Of a stretch of DNA of 64,000 bases, positions 32,699-41,962 are shown in pieces. Source of the stretch: Mangrovactinospora gilvigrisea (lineage in GTDB: Bacteria; Actinomycetota; Actinomycetes; Streptomycetales; Streptomycetaceae); the NCBI RefSeq assembly GCF_001879105.1, contig NZ_MLCF01000017.1, forward strand, positions 1 to 64,000, given 5' to 3'. The notes beneath the pieces were generated by a model. The model did not search any database and had not been told where the DNA came from. It worked only from the letters and a program-made list of their open reading frames with translations. Both the position numbers and the translations under genes were made by a program. The first letter of the stretch is position 1, and each line of letters opens with the position of its first letter.

Positions 32699-32768
32699 GT
32701 GCCCCGGGCCCGGCCCTGAGCCGGACGCGCAAGGGGCACGAGACCTCAGTCTCCGAGGTCACGTGCCC
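32699..32768 (-). promoter_or_regulatory. candidate attenuator in the POT transporter leader
   Basis: In minus-strand RNA order: GGGCACG (32768-32762) plus GACCTC pairs with GAGGTC plus CGTGCCCC (32747-32733), a 13-bp stem with one A-A mismatch. The same CGTGCCCC can instead pair with GGGGCAC (32705-32699), 28 nt before the start codon. The two folds exclude each other. The first hairpin may simply be the accA2 terminator; the second overlap is what suggests regulation. Confidence 0.45.
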
Positions 32769-32828
32769 GGGTGCGCATCCGGTTGGGCCGGACGGAGCAG
32801 CCCCGCGGGCGGCCCGTCCGACGCCGGG

Positions 32829-34589
32829 TCAGTCCTTGATGGTGCAGATGGGAGCGCCGTTGCCGACCGCGTCGCCGACCTCGGCGGCCAGCCCGGTCAC
32901 CGTCCCGGCCTTGTGGGCGTTGATCGGCTGCTCCATCTTCATCGCCTCCAGGACCACGATCAGATCGCCCTCGGCGACCTGCTGGCCCTCCTCCACGGCG
33001 ACCTTGACGATGGTGCCCTGCATCGGCGAGGCGAGCTCGTCGCCGGTCGCCGCCGAGCCGCCGCGGCCCATCGAGTGGCGGGCCTTCTTGGCCTTCTTCG
33101 CCGGCATCGCCGAGGCGCCCAGCCCGGCCGGCAGGGACACCTCCAGGCGCTTGCCGCCGACCTCGACGACCACGGTCTCGCGCGCCTCGGCCTCGGCGTC
33201 GCCGTCCCCGCCGCCGGCGAACGGCGGGATGGTGTTGTCGAACTCCGTCTCGATCCACCGGGTGTGGACGGTGAACGGCCCCTCGGTGCCGTGCACCTCG
33301 GGGGCGAACGCCGGGTCGGTGACGACCGCGCGGTGGAACGGGAGCGCCGTGGCCATCCCCTCCACGCCGAACTCCTCCAGCGCCCGGGAGGCGCGCTGCA
33401 GCGCCTGCTGCCGGGTGGCGCCGGTGACGATCAGCTTGGCGAGCAGCGAGTCCCACGCCGGGCCGATGACGCTGCCGGCCTCGACGCCCGCGTCCAGCCG
33501 CACGCCCGGGCCGGACGGCGGCCGCCAGGCCGTCACCGCGCCGGGGGCGGGCAGGAAGCCGCGGCCCGGGTCCTCGCCGTTGATGCGGAACTCGAAGGAG
33601 TGGCCGCGCAGCTCCGGGTCGCCGTAGCCGAGCTCCTCGCCGTCGGCGATGCGCAGCTGCTCGCGCACCAGGTCCAGGCCGGTGACCTCCTCGGAGACCG
33701 GGTGCTCGACCTGGAGCCGGGTGTTGACCTCCAGGAAGGAGATCGTGCCGTCCTGGCCGACGAGGAACTCGCAGGTGCCGGCGCCGGCGTAGCCGGCCTC
33801 GCTGAGGATCGCCTTGGAGGCCGTGTACAGCTGCTCGACCTGGGCGTCCGTCAGATAGGGGGCCGGGGCCTCCTCCACCAGCTTCTGGTGGCGGCGCTGC
33901 AGCGAGCAGTCGCGGGTGGAGACGACGACCACATTGCCGTGGACGTCCGCCAGGCACTGCGTCTCCACGTGCCGGGGGCGGTCCAGGTAGCGCTCGACGA
34001 AGCACTCGCCGCGGCCGAAGGAGACCACCGCCTCGCGGACGGCGGACTCGTACAGCTCGGGGATCTCCTCCAGCGTGCGGGCCACCTTCAGCCCGCGCCC
34101 GCCGCCGCCGAAGGCCGCCTTGATGGCGATCGGCAGCCCGTGTTCCTGGGCGAAGGCCACCACCTCGTCGGCGTCCGCCACCGGGTCGGGCGTGCCGGCC
34201 ACCAGCGGGGCGCCGGCGCGCTGCGCGATGTGCCGGGCGGCGACCTTGTCGCCCAGGTCGCGGATCGCCTTCGGCGGCGGGCCGATCCAGGTCAGCCCGG
34301 CGTCCAGCACGGCCTGCGCGAACTCGGCGTTCTCCGACAGGAATCCGTAGCCGGGGTGGACGGCGTCGGCCCCGGAGGCGGCCGCGGCCGCGAGGACCTT
34401 GCCGATGTCCAGGTAGCTGTCGCCGGGGGTGGTGCCGCCCAGCGCATGCGCCTCGTCGGCGGCGCGCACATGCACCGCGTCCCGGTCCGGCTCGGCGTAG
34501 ACGGCCACGCTGGCGATGCCGGCATCCCGGCAGGCCCGCGCGACACGGACCGCGATCTCCCCGCGGTTGGCGATCAGCACCTTGCGCAC
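32829..34589 (-). CDS. accA2: acyl-CoA carboxylase alpha subunit (biotin carboxylase + BCCP)
   Basis: 586 residues. Biotin carboxylase at ~1-450 ([19 protein letters not shown]-grasp [38 protein letters not shown]) and the biotinyl domain at the end with the biotinylated Lys551 in [11 protein letters not shown] Lys/Ala linker ([10 protein letters not shown]) joins them. It carboxylates biotin for the beta subunits used to make malonyl- and methylmalonyl-CoA. TAAAAT lies about 35 nt upstream of the ATG on the minus strand and may be the -10. Orthologous in context to S. coelicolor accA2 (memory). BirA is encoded 3.6 kb away. Confidence 0.95.
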   Translation of the reverse strand: MRKVLIANRGEIAVRVARACRDAGIASVAVYAEPDRDAVHVRAADEAHALGGTTPGDSYLDIGKVLAAAAASGADAVHPGYGFLSENAEFAQAVLDAGLTWIGPPPKAIRDLGDKVAARHIAQRAGAPLVAGTPDPVADADEVVAFAQEHGLPIAIKAAFGGGGRGLKVARTLEEIPELYESAVREAVVSFGRGECFVERYLDRPRHVETQCLADVHGNVVVVSTRDCSLQRRHQKLVEEAPAPYLTDAQVEQLYTASKAILSEAGYAGAGTCEFLVGQDGTISFLEVNTRLQVEHPVSEEVTGLDLVREQLRIADGEELGYGDPELRGHSFEFRINGEDPGRGFLPAPGAVTAWRPPSGPGVRLDAGVEAGSVIGPAWDSLLAKLIVTGATRQQALQRASRALEEFGVEGMATALPFHRAVVTDPAFAPEVHGTEGPFTVHTRWIETEFDNTIPPFAGGGDGDAEAEARETVVVEVGGKRLEVSLPAGLGASAMPAKKAKKARHSMGRGGSAATGDELASPMQGTIVKVAVEEGQQVAEGDLIVVLEAMKMEQPINAHKAGTVTGLAAEVGDAVGNGAPICTIKD

Positions 34590-34881
34590 GGTCGGCTCCC
34601 TTCCTCTTTCGGCCTTGGGCGATTTTAGACACCCTCTACACGGTCTTCCCCCTGGGGCGGTGTCCGCACCGCATCGGGCGGACGGCGGCCCCGGGGGCTT
34701 CTTCCCAAGCCAGGGCGCCCCGGGGGCGATGCGAGGGGCAGGGGAGGCCCGGGGGCGGTTTGGAGGGTCCCCATGAACGTGGACGTCAAATTTCTCGGAT
34801 CACGTGGATCGAGCCCCGGGGCCGGCGGGACGGGCGGCGGTGGTCTTGTCCCCGGTGTCTACCGGCGCGTAGCGTCAACAC

Positions 34882-35349
34882 ATGGGCCGTTGGACGTGGT
34901 TGAACGAATCCACCCTCACCCGGCTGGCCGCCGGTGCGGCGGGCGTCCTGCTGGGCTGCGAGGCGTTCGCGCTGGCCGCCGGCGCGGCGGTGCTGGGGGT
35001 CGCGGCGGGCGACCAGCACATGAAGATGGGCCCGATCGGGGACGGGATGATCTCCGGGGGCGCCTGGGTGGGCGGCGGCATCGCCGCGGTGCTGCTGCTG
35101 CTCGTCGCCGTCCGGCTGATCCTGCTGGCGGTGCGGCTGCGGCCGCTGCGCCGGATGGGGCGCATCGTCCTCGTCGCCAGCCTGGTCGTGCAGGCGCTGC
35201 TGGCGGCGTTCGCCTTCGGCGGCTCGGGCTGGACGGCGTTCGGGGTGCTGGCGGTGGTGGTGCTGCTGATCGGGGTGGTGCTCTTCGCGGCGCCGCCGCC
35301 CGGGGCGGCGCGCGGACCGCGGGCGACGGCGGTCACCAGAGGTCGGTGA
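34882..35349 (+). CDS. four-helix membrane protein, unknown function
   Basis: 155 residues with four hydrophobic segments (about 14-41, 62-85, 92-114 and 118-137) and an Arg-rich C-terminus. TAGCGT (34870-34875) ends 6 nt before ATG, supporting this start and a leaderless message. Its 3' end overlaps the convergent maf gene by 17 nt. An overlapping alternative frame from an ATG at 34773 has a GGAGG site but runs into clear non-coding composition. Confidence 0.78.
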   Translation: MGRWTWLNESTLTRLAAGAAGVLLGCEAFALAAGAAVLGVAAGDQHMKMGPIGDGMISGGAWVGGGIAAVLLLLVAVRLILLAVRLRPLRRMGRIVLVASLVVQALLAAFAFGGSGWTAFGVLAVVVLLIGVVLFAAPPPGAARGPRATAVTRGR

Positions 35350-35929
35350 TCCGCACGTCCAGCTCGGCGAGGAGGCGGCGGAGCAGCGGCAGCGAGAGGC
35401 CGATGACATTGCCGGGGTCGCCGTCGATGCCGTCCACGAAGGGCGCGGCGTAGCCGTCCAGGGTGAACGCCCCGGCGACGTGCAGGGGTTCGCCGGTCGC
35501 CACGTACGCCTCGACCTCGGCGTCGTCCGGGGTGCCGAACCGCACGGTGGTCGACGCGGTCTCGGCGGCGCGCCGCCCGGTGGCGGTGTCGATGACGCAG
35601 TGCCCGGTGCGCAGCACGCCGGTGCGGCCGCGCATGTCGCGCCAGCGGGCGCGGGCCTCGTCCGCGTCGGAGGGCTTGCCGAGGGCGGCGCCGTCCAGGT
35701 CCAGGACGGAGTCGCAGCCGACGACGAGGGCGTCGGCGGGCAGTTCGCCGTCGCGGGCGGCGACGGTCGCCGCCTTGGCGACGGCGAGGGCGAGGGCGAG
35801 CTCGCCGGGGGTCGGCGCGGTGATCGCATCCTCGTCCACCCCGCTGACCAGCACGTGCGGCCGCAGGCCGGCCTGCTTCAGCAGACCGAGCCGGGCGGGG
35901 GACTGGGAGGCGAGCACGAGGGGGCGCAT
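35333..35929 (-). CDS. Maf-family nucleoside triphosphate pyrophosphatase
   Basis: 198 residues. Starts [21 protein letters not shown], the Maf signature, with the catalytic Asp in [13 protein letters not shown], then [19 protein letters not shown] and [16 protein letters not shown]. Hydrolyses non-canonical or modified nucleotides in the cytoplasm and is linked to cell-division arrest in other bacteria. It follows the carboxylase genes on the same strand after a terminator. Confidence 0.94.
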   Translation of the reverse strand: MRPLVLASQSPARLGLLKQAGLRPHVLVSGVDEDAITAPTPGELALALAVAKAATVAARDGELPADALVVGCDSVLDLDGAALGKPSDADEARARWRDMRGRTGVLRTGHCVIDTATGRRAAETASTTVRFGTPDDAEVEAYVATGEPLHVAGAFTLDGYAAPFVDGIDGDPGNVIGLSLPLLRRLLAELDVRITDLW

Positions 35930-36002
35930 GCGCTGATGTTAATGGTCGGCGGGTGCGCGCCGTGCGGTGCGGGGACGCTTGCCGGGCGGCGGGCCGGCGG
36001 TG

Positions 36003-36043
36003 GCCGCTCGCGCGGTTCCCCGCGCCCCTTCGGGGGCGCGGGG
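36003..36043 (-). terminator. terminator hairpin within an intergenic repeat
   Basis: CCCCGCGCCCC (36018-36028), TTC loop region, then GGGGCGCGGGG (36033-36043). It is preceded by CCGCTCGCGCGGTT, making this the most complete copy of the intergenic repeat also found at 28946 and 44972. It sits 1 nt downstream of the small membrane-protein stop and would end the pccB transcript. Confidence 0.75.
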
Positions 36044-36044
36044 G

Positions 36045-36185
36045 TCAGGTGAGGATGACGAACAGGGCGACGGCCGCGGCGGCGATGAGGATGGGCCAGA
36101 TCACCCGGAACAGCCTCAACTCGCGCAGCGATTCGGCGTCCACGAGCGCCTCCCGCTCGTGCTGCCGACGGTCGGACCACAACAT
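36045..36185 (-). CDS. 46-residue single-helix membrane protein (MmpB-like?)
   Basis: Starts MLWSDRRQHEREALVDAESL, then one hydrophobic helix (FRVIWPILIAAAAVALFVIL) ending at the C-terminus. Small proteins beginning MLWSD with one helix, located by the carboxylase genes, are annotated in some Streptomyces as morphogenic membrane protein MmpB; I make that link from memory and with low certainty. Codon third positions are mostly G/C and a terminator follows the stop immediately, both supporting a real gene. It is likely the last gene of the pccB-epsilon transcript. Confidence 0.62.
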   Translation of the reverse strand: MLWSDRRQHEREALVDAESLRELRLFRVIWPILIAAAAVALFVILT

Positions 36186-36244
36186 GCTTCGATGGTCCGC
36201 CCGGCCGCCCTGGCCCCGCTTGAGTACGCCTACTCAGATCGCGG

Positions 36245-36457
36245 CTACCACGCGGACGACTTCCAGGCGCCCGCGCCGACCCGCGGCGTCCGCGTCATCG
36301 TGCGGGCGCGGTCCGTCCAGGCGGACGCCGGCGCCGGCGCGGGCGCCTCCGCCGCGGCGGCCGCGGCCGCCGCCCGGGCGGTGACCACGGCGAGCACCGC
36401 GGCCAGTTCCTCCGGCGTCGCGGCGCCCCGCTCGATGCGGATGACCGGCTGACTCAT
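36245..36457 (-). CDS. acyl-CoA carboxylase epsilon subunit
   Basis: 70 residues. MSQPVIRIERGAATPEELAAVLAV is the conserved epsilon-subunit start, followed by an Ala-rich linker and the C-terminal PRVGAGAWKSSAW. Epsilon subunits stimulate and stabilise the beta-subunit complexes of actinobacterial carboxylases. It starts 11 nt after the pccB stop, GAGGAGTG being its ribosome-binding site. Too short and repetitive for motif-based recognition alone; position and the ends of the protein make the assignment firm. Confidence 0.88.
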   Translation of the reverse strand: MSQPVIRIERGAATPEELAAVLAVVTARAAAAAAAAEAPAPAPASAWTDRARTMTRTPRVGAGAWKSSAW

Positions 36458-36468
36458 CGCGGCACTCC

Positions 36469-38055
36469 TCACAGCGGGATGTTCCCGTGCTTCTTCGGCG
36501 GCAGCGACTCGCGCTTGGTGCGCAGCTGCCGCAGGGCCTTGACGACGTGCCGGCGGGTGTCGTGCGGCATGATCACCGCGTCGACGTAGCCGCGCTCGGC
36601 CGCCACGTACGGGTTGGCGAAGGCGTCCTCGTACTCGGTGATCAGCTCGTTGCGCAGCGCGTCCGGGTCCTGCGCGGCGGCCAGCGCCCGGCGGTTGAGG
36701 ATGTTGACCGCGCCCTGCGCGCCCATCACCGCGATCTGCGCCGTCGGCCAGGCGAGGTTGATGTCCGCGCCCAGGTTCTTGGAGCCCATCACCACGTACG
36801 CCCCGCCGTACGCCTTCCGCGTGATGACGGTGACCAGCGGCACCGTCGCCTCCGCGTACGCGTAGATCAGCTTGGCGCCGCGCCGGATGATGCCGTTGTA
36901 CTCCTGGTCCGTGCCCGGCAGGAAGCCCGGCACGTCCACGAAGGTCAGCACCGGGACGTTGAACGCGTCGCAGAGCCGCACGAACCGCGCCGCCTTCTCG
37001 GAGGCGTCGATGTCCAGCGTCCCCGCGAACTGCATCGGCTGGTTGGCGATGATGCCGACCGGGCAGCCCTCCACCCGGCCGAAGCCGGTGAGCACGTTCG
37101 GCGCGAAGAGCGGCTGGGTCTCCAGGAACTCGCCCTCGTCGACCACGGCCTCCAGGACCTGGTGCATGTCGTAGGGCTGGTTGGGGGAGTCCGGGATCAG
37201 CGTGTCCAGCGCGCGGTCGGTGTCGGCGAGGTCGAGGTCGGCCTCCTCGGGCTCGGACGGCGGCTCCGACATGTTGTTCGACGGCAGGTAGGAGAGCAGC
37301 GCCTTGACGTACTCCACGGCCTCCTTCTCGTCCGCCGCCATGTAGTGGGCGTTGCCGGAGACCGCGTTGTGGGTGCGGGCGCCGCCCAGCTCCTCGAAGC
37401 CGACCTCCTCGCCGGTGACCGTCTTGATGACGTCCGGGCCGGTGATGAACATGTGGGAGGTCTTGTCGACCATCACCACGAAGTCGGTGATCGCCGGGGA
37501 GTAGACCGAGCCGCCCGCGCAGGGGCCCATGATCAGGGTGATCTGCGGGACGACGCCGGAGGCCCGGGTGTTGCGGCGGAAGATCTCGCCGAACTGGGCG
37601 AGGCCGAGGACGCCCTCCTGGATGCGGGCGCCGCCGCCGTCGTTGATGCCGATGATCGGGTGGCCGTTGCGCACCGCGAAGTCCATCAGCTTGGTGATCT
37701 TCTCGCCGTGCACCTCGGCGGTGGAGCCGCCGAAGACGGTGAAGTCCTGGGAGTAGACGCAGACCGGGCGGCCGTCGATGGTGCCGTAGCCGGTGACCAC
37801 GCCGTCGCCGTACGGGCGGTTGGCGTCGATGCCGAAGTTGGTGGAGCGGTGCCGGGTGAACTCGTCCAGCTCCACGAAGGAGCCCTCGTCGAAGAGGAGG
37901 TCGATGCGCTCGCGCGCCGTCAGCTTGCCCTTGGCGTGCTGGCGTTCGACGGCCCGCTCGGACCCGGCGTGCACGGCCGCGTCGATGCGCCGCTGGAGGT
38001 CGGCGATCTTGCCGGCCGTGGTGTGGATATCGATATCCGGCTCGGACTCGGGCAT
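36469..38055 (-). CDS. pccB: propionyl-CoA carboxylase beta subunit
   Basis: 528 residues from ATG 38055 (GGAGTG upstream). Carboxyltransferase with two crotonase-like halves: [33 protein letters not shown] and [12 protein letters not shown] (acyl-CoA oxyanion hole), then [20 protein letters not shown] and [21 protein letters not shown] (biotin side). Transfers carboxyl from biotinyl-AccA2 to propionyl-CoA to give methylmalonyl-CoA. The length and neighbours match S. coelicolor PccB. Divergent from birA with 153 nt between starts. Confidence 0.95.
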   Translation of the reverse strand: MPESEPDIDIHTTAGKIADLQRRIDAAVHAGSERAVERQHAKGKLTARERIDLLFDEGSFVELDEFTRHRSTNFGIDANRPYGDGVVTGYGTIDGRPVCVYSQDFTVFGGSTAEVHGEKITKLMDFAVRNGHPIIGINDGGGARIQEGVLGLAQFGEIFRRNTRASGVVPQITLIMGPCAGGSVYSPAITDFVVMVDKTSHMFITGPDVIKTVTGEEVGFEELGGARTHNAVSGNAHYMAADEKEAVEYVKALLSYLPSNNMSEPPSEPEEADLDLADTDRALDTLIPDSPNQPYDMHQVLEAVVDEGEFLETQPLFAPNVLTGFGRVEGCPVGIIANQPMQFAGTLDIDASEKAARFVRLCDAFNVPVLTFVDVPGFLPGTDQEYNGIIRRGAKLIYAYAEATVPLVTVITRKAYGGAYVVMGSKNLGADINLAWPTAQIAVMGAQGAVNILNRRALAAAQDPDALRNELITEYEDAFANPYVAAERGYVDAVIMPHDTRRHVVKALRQLRTKRESLPPKKHGNIPL

Positions 38056-38208
38056 CGGCGTGCACTCCAGACGGGGATGGGTACGTGGACTTCCTTCGAC
38101 CTTCTGAGGGTAATCGCGCGATCTTGTCGGGACCCTGGTAGTCCCGCACCGAATCCTGGCCGCGCGTTCGTGGGAACGGCACAACCGCCACGCCCTAGGC
38201 TTGACCCC

Positions 38209-39078
38209 GTGAACGGACCCTACTCCGACCTCGACCGCCCCCCGCTGAACGCCGCGGGCCTGCGGCGAGCGCTGGTCGGCGGCGACTCACCCTGGACGTC
38301 TCTCGACGTGGTCGAGACCACCGGCTCCACCAACGCGGACCTCGTGGAGCGGGCCCGCGGGGGCGCGGCGGAGGGCGCGGTCCTTGTGGCCGAGTCACAG
38401 TCCGCCGGCCGCGGACGGCTGGGCCGCACCTGGAGCGCGCCGCCGCGTTCCGGGCTCCATGTCTCGGTGCTGCTGCGCCCGGGGACGGGCGCCGATCCGG
38501 TGGCGCCCGAGCGGTGGGGTTGGCTGCCGCTGCTCGCCGGGGCGGCGGCCGCGGAGGCGCTCTCCGCCGTCTCCGGGGCGGACGTCCGCCTCAAATGGCC
38601 CAACGACCTGCTGGTCGCCGTGGACGGGGAGGACCGCAAGACCGGCGGCATCCTCGCCGAGGCCGCCGGTCCTGCGGTCGTGGTGGGCATCGGCGTCAAT
38701 GTCTCGCTCCGCCAGGAGGAGCTGCCGGTGCCGACGGCCGGCTCGCTGGCGCTCGGCGGGGCGAAGGCGGCCGACCGCGATCCGCTGCTGCGATACCTGC
38801 TGCGGGCGCTGGCGGCGCGCTACCTGAGCTGGCGTCAGTTCGGCGGCGACCCCGAGGCGGGGCGGCTGCGGGAGGTGTACGAGTCGCACTGCGCGACGCT
38901 CGGGCGCCGGGTGCGGGCCGAGCTGCCGGGCGGGCGGACGCTCACCGGCGAGGCGGTCGGCGTGGACGGCGACGGGCGGCTGCTGATCGCCGAGGACGGG
39001 AGCGGTGACGGGCCGACGGCGGTGGACGCGGCGGACGTGGTGCATCTGCGCGGCGAGGGCGGCGACTACGCCGGATAG
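38209..39078 (+). CDS. birA: biotin-[acetyl-CoA-carboxylase] ligase
   Basis: 289 residues from GTG 38209. Catalytic domain with [14 protein letters not shown]/biotin loop [20 protein letters not shown] and [14 protein letters not shown], plus the C-terminal SH3-like domain ([19 protein letters not shown]). There is no N-terminal HTH, so it is a monofunctional ligase and not a repressor. It biotinylates the BCCP domain of AccA2. TAGGCT (38196-38201) ends 7 nt before GTG, a leaderless promoter. Confidence 0.95.
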   Translation: MNGPYSDLDRPPLNAAGLRRALVGGDSPWTSLDVVETTGSTNADLVERARGGAAEGAVLVAESQSAGRGRLGRTWSAPPRSGLHVSVLLRPGTGADPVAPERWGWLPLLAGAAAAEALSAVSGADVRLKWPNDLLVAVDGEDRKTGGILAEAAGPAVVVGIGVNVSLRQEELPVPTAGSLALGGAKAADRDPLLRYLLRALAARYLSWRQFGGDPEAGRLREVYESHCATLGRRVRAELPGGRTLTGEAVGVDGDGRLLIAEDGSGDGPTAVDAADVVHLRGEGGDYAG

Positions 39079-39246
39079 CGGGATCGTGGCCGGGCATGGC
39101 CGTGTCGGGTGTCGTTGCGCGGCTCCGACATGCGCAATGCTGCAATCGCAGTGCTGCAGCGCGGACGCAACCACCGGGGCCGGAGGGGCGTCCGCATCGT
39201 GGGGCCGGACCGTACCGCGGAGCCCGGCGCGAGGCAGGGGCGAACG

Positions 39247-40485
39247 ATGATGACAGCCGGTGAGGGTGGCGAGGAGAACGCGGGGGCCGCGGGGGCCCCG
39301 GCGGGGTCCGGCGTTCCCGCGGACGCGCCCGGGGGCGAGTCGCCCGAGGTCGAGGCCGAGGCCGAGGCCGAAGGCGTCGGCGAGGAAGAGGTCGAGGAGG
39401 GGCCCCAGGTCTCGCATCTGTCGCTGGAGCTGGAGCAGCTGATCCTCGGCGCGCCCCGGCACTACACGCCCTTCCAGGCCGCGCGCGCCGCCGACGTCCC
39501 CATCGAGCTGGCCACCCGCTTCTGGCGGGCCATGGGCTTCGCCGACATCGGCCAGAACAAGGTGCTCACCGAGGCCGACGTGATCGCGCTGCGCCGGCTC
39601 GGCGGCATGGTCGAGGCCGGGCTGCTCAGCGAGGCGATGGCGGTGCAGGTCGCCCGCTCCACCGGGCAGACCACCGCGCGGCTCGCCGAGTGGCAGGTCG
39701 ACACCCTGCTGGAGCAGCTGGTGGAGTCGCCCGAGCCCGGGATGAGCCGGGCCGAGGTGGCCTATCCGCTGATGGAGCTGATGCTCCCCGAACTGGAGCA
39801 GTTCCTGGTCTATGTGTGGCGGCGTCAGCTGGCGGCGGCGACCGGCCGGGTGGTGCAGTCCGACGACGCGGACACCGTGGACCGCCGGCTGGCGGTCGGC
39901 TTCGCCGATCTGGTCGGCTTCACGCGGCTGTCGCGGCGGATGGAGGAGGAGGAGCTCGGGGAGCTGGTCGAGGCGTTCGAGGGCACGGCCGCGGACATCG
40001 TTGCCGCTCACGGGGGCCGTCTGGTGAAGACGCTGGGCGACGAGGTGCTGTTCGTCTCGGAGGATCCGGTGACGGCGGCGGAGATCGGGCTGCGGCTGAT
40101 CGAGAGCATGATCGGCGACGAGGCGATGCCGGCGCTGCGGGTGGGCATGGCGTTCGGCACAGTGACCGCGCGGATGGGTGACGTCTTCGGCACGACGGTG
40201 AACCTGGCGTCGCGGCTGACGTCGATCGCCCCCCGGGACTCGATGCTCGTGGACGGGGAGATGGTGGTGGCGCTGGAGAAGGCGTCGGCGGTGCCGCCGT
40301 CGGGGATGGTGCCGGCGGGCGAGGAGGCGGCGTCGGCGGCCTCGACGGCGGTCGAGGTCGACGCGGGCGAGGGAGCCGTCGAGGACCCGCGCTACCGGCT
40401 GCAGCCGATGTGGCGCCGCCCCGTCCGCGGGCTCGGTCTCGTCGAGCCCTGGCTCCTCACCCGCCGCGGGTCCCTCGCCGAGTAG
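39247..40485 (+). CDS. cya: adenylate cyclase (class III)
   Basis: About 412 residues from ATG 39247 (a second ATG follows at 39250; GGCAGGGGC upstream). An acidic, disordered N-terminus (EVEAEAEAEGVGEEEVEEG), a helical middle domain (~65-210) with an HTH-like YTPFQAARAADVPIELATRFW, then the cyclase domain: VGFADLVGFTRLSRRM (metal Asp), KTLGDEVLF and MGDVFGTTVNLASRLTSIA. No membrane segment. Matches S. coelicolor Cya, whose cAMP acts with Crp in germination and development. An inverted repeat GCTGCA-N10-TGCAGC (39139-39160) lies upstream. Nucleotide specificity (A rather than G) is inferred from orthology. Confidence 0.92.
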   Translation: MMTAGEGGEENAGAAGAPAGSGVPADAPGGESPEVEAEAEAEGVGEEEVEEGPQVSHLSLELEQLILGAPRHYTPFQAARAADVPIELATRFWRAMGFADIGQNKVLTEADVIALRRLGGMVEAGLLSEAMAVQVARSTGQTTARLAEWQVDTLLEQLVESPEPGMSRAEVAYPLMELMLPELEQFLVYVWRRQLAAATGRVVQSDDADTVDRRLAVGFADLVGFTRLSRRMEEEELGELVEAFEGTAADIVAAHGGRLVKTLGDEVLFVSEDPVTAAEIGLRLIESMIGDEAMPALRVGMAFGTVTARMGDVFGTTVNLASRLTSIAPRDSMLVDGEMVVALEKASAVPPSGMVPAGEEAASAASTAVEVDAGEGAVEDPRYRLQPMWRRPVRGLGLVEPWLLTRRGSLAE

Positions 40486-40490
40486 CCGCC

Positions 40491-41061
40491 GCCGCCCCTC
40501 CGCCCCGGCACCCCACCCGGGGCCGCCGCGGTCCCCACGTCGTCGGCAGCCAACGGCCCGTCACCCCCCGACGCCCCTACACTCCACGCGGCGCCAGCCC
40601 TGACCGCCGCGCCCGTCCTGACCGCCGCGGCGCTCCGCGCGCGGCTTGGGTGGCAGCCCGTCCACCCACTCCCGGAGCGCTTCGCGCGCAGGCCCCGGCC
40701 ACGGATGGTCGCTTGGCTCGCTCCCACCGGACACCGCGGCGCTCCGCGCGCGGCTTCGGTGCCGATCCATCGCCGTGGTCGGAGTCCGCCCCACCCACGG
40801 CCGCGGCGCTTCGCGCGCCCCTGCCTGGCAGCGCTTGGGCCGCTCTCACCGATCCCCGCGGTGCCGCGCTTGCGGCGTTGGCGTCGGCCCACTCCCGCGG
40901 CGCTGCCGGCCATCGTTGGTGCTGGCACCGTGCCCACCGGCCAGCGTCGCCCCGTCCTCGGAGGCGGCATCCTGCCCGCCCACTTCCGCGCGGGCCCGGC
41001 GGCTGCCGACGGCGCCGGCACCGGGGCGACGTCGGGTGGGGTGCCGGGGCTTTGGGGCGGC
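40491..41061. repeat. 571-bp non-coding element with 29-bp inverted repeats
   Basis: This fills the 618-nt gap between cya and the enoyl-CoA hydratase gene. The ends, 40491-40519 and 41033-41061, are inverted repeats matching at 26 of 29 positions, including 17 perfect inner bases. Inside are six spaced GC-palindromic cores at about 40625, 40673, 40734, 40801, 40856 and 40895. The cores at 40625-40647 and 40734-40756 are identical over 23 bp and the others diverge (CGGCGCTTCGCGCGC and similar). Open frames here show no protein-like composition. Nature unknown: expanded terminator, MITE-like element or structured RNA. Confidence 0.75.
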
Positions 41062-41103
41062 GGACAGTGACCACCGCGGCGAACGAGCGTTAACGTGGGC
41101 GGC

Positions 41104-41883
41104 ATGACGGACGAACCCCTGGTGTTGACGCGGCGTCACGGCAACGTCGCCGAGCTTGTGCTGAACCGCCCGCGCGCGCTGAACGCCGTGTCGACGGAGA
41201 TGTCCGCGGCGCTGGTCGAGGCCACCGCGAGCCTCGCCGCAGACCACGCTGTACGCGCCGTCGTGCTCACCTCGGCCTCGCCGAAGGCGTTCTGCGTCGG
41301 CGCCGATCTCAAAGAGCGCAACGGCATGACGGACGCCGAACTCGCCCGCCACCGCCCCGCCTCCCGCGCCGGCTACGCGAGCGTCCTCGCGCTCCCCGTC
41401 CCCGCCGTCGCCGCCGTGCACGGCTACGCCCTCGGCGGCGGCTTCGAGCTCGCCCTCTCCTGCGACCTGATCGTCGCCGACGCCACCGCCGTCGTCGGCC
41501 TCCCCGAGGTCAGCGTCGGCGTCATTCCGGGAGGAGGCGGCACCCAGCTGCTGCCCCGCCGGGTCGGCGCCGCCCGCGCCGCCGAGCTGATCTACACCGC
41601 CCGCCGCGTCGAGGCGGACGAGGCCCGGGAGCTCGGCCTCGTCGACCACCTCGTCCCCGCGGGCGAAGCCCGCAGCGCCGCGCTGGAGCTCGCCGAGCGG
41701 ATCGCCGCGAACTCACCCGTCGGCCTGCGCGCCGCCAAGCGCGCCCTCCGGCTGGGCCAGGGCCTCACCCTGGACGCCGGCCTGGAGGTCGAGGACGCCG
41801 CCTGGCACGCCATCGCCTTCTCCCCGGACCGCGCCGAGGGCGTCGCCGCCTTCAACGAGAAGCGCAGGCCGCGCTGGCCGTGA
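41104..41883 (+). CDS. enoyl-CoA hydratase/isomerase family protein
   Basis: 259 residues from ATG 41104. Crotonase fold: oxyanion-hole residues in [10 protein letters not shown] and [18 protein letters not shown], catalytic Glu region [22 protein letters not shown], helix domain [18 protein letters not shown]. Likely beta-oxidation or related acyl-CoA hydration in the cytoplasm. TAACGT (41091-41096) ends 7 nt before ATG, so it is probably leaderless; the upstream inverted-repeat element ends 42 nt before the start. Confidence 0.93.
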   Translation: MTDEPLVLTRRHGNVAELVLNRPRALNAVSTEMSAALVEATASLAADHAVRAVVLTSASPKAFCVGADLKERNGMTDAELARHRPASRAGYASVLALPVPAVAAVHGYALGGGFELALSCDLIVADATAVVGLPEVSVGVIPGGGGTQLLPRRVGAARAAELIYTARRVEADEARELGLVDHLVPAGEARSAALELAERIAANSPVGLRAAKRALRLGQGLTLDAGLEVEDAAWHAIAFSPDRAEGVAAFNEKRRPRWP

Positions 41884-41962
41884 CCGCCGGGCGGCGGTGA
41901 CTCTCTGCCACGCAAGTCCGTATTTATCCCGCTACCAGCGGGTCCGCGCATACGCTGGACGT

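Noticed and set aside
34773-35453. Open frame starting [14 protein letters not shown] with a good GGAGG site
   Set aside because: After ~30 codons it runs through the membrane-protein gene in another frame with Arg/Gly-rich shadow sequence; at most a short peptide is possible.
40410-41107. Several open frames of 60-270 codons on both strands in the cya to enoyl-CoA hydratase gap
   Set aside because: They encode Arg/Pro/Ala/Gly-rich sequence with no domain, lack ribosome-binding sites, and arise from the repetitive GC palindromes.
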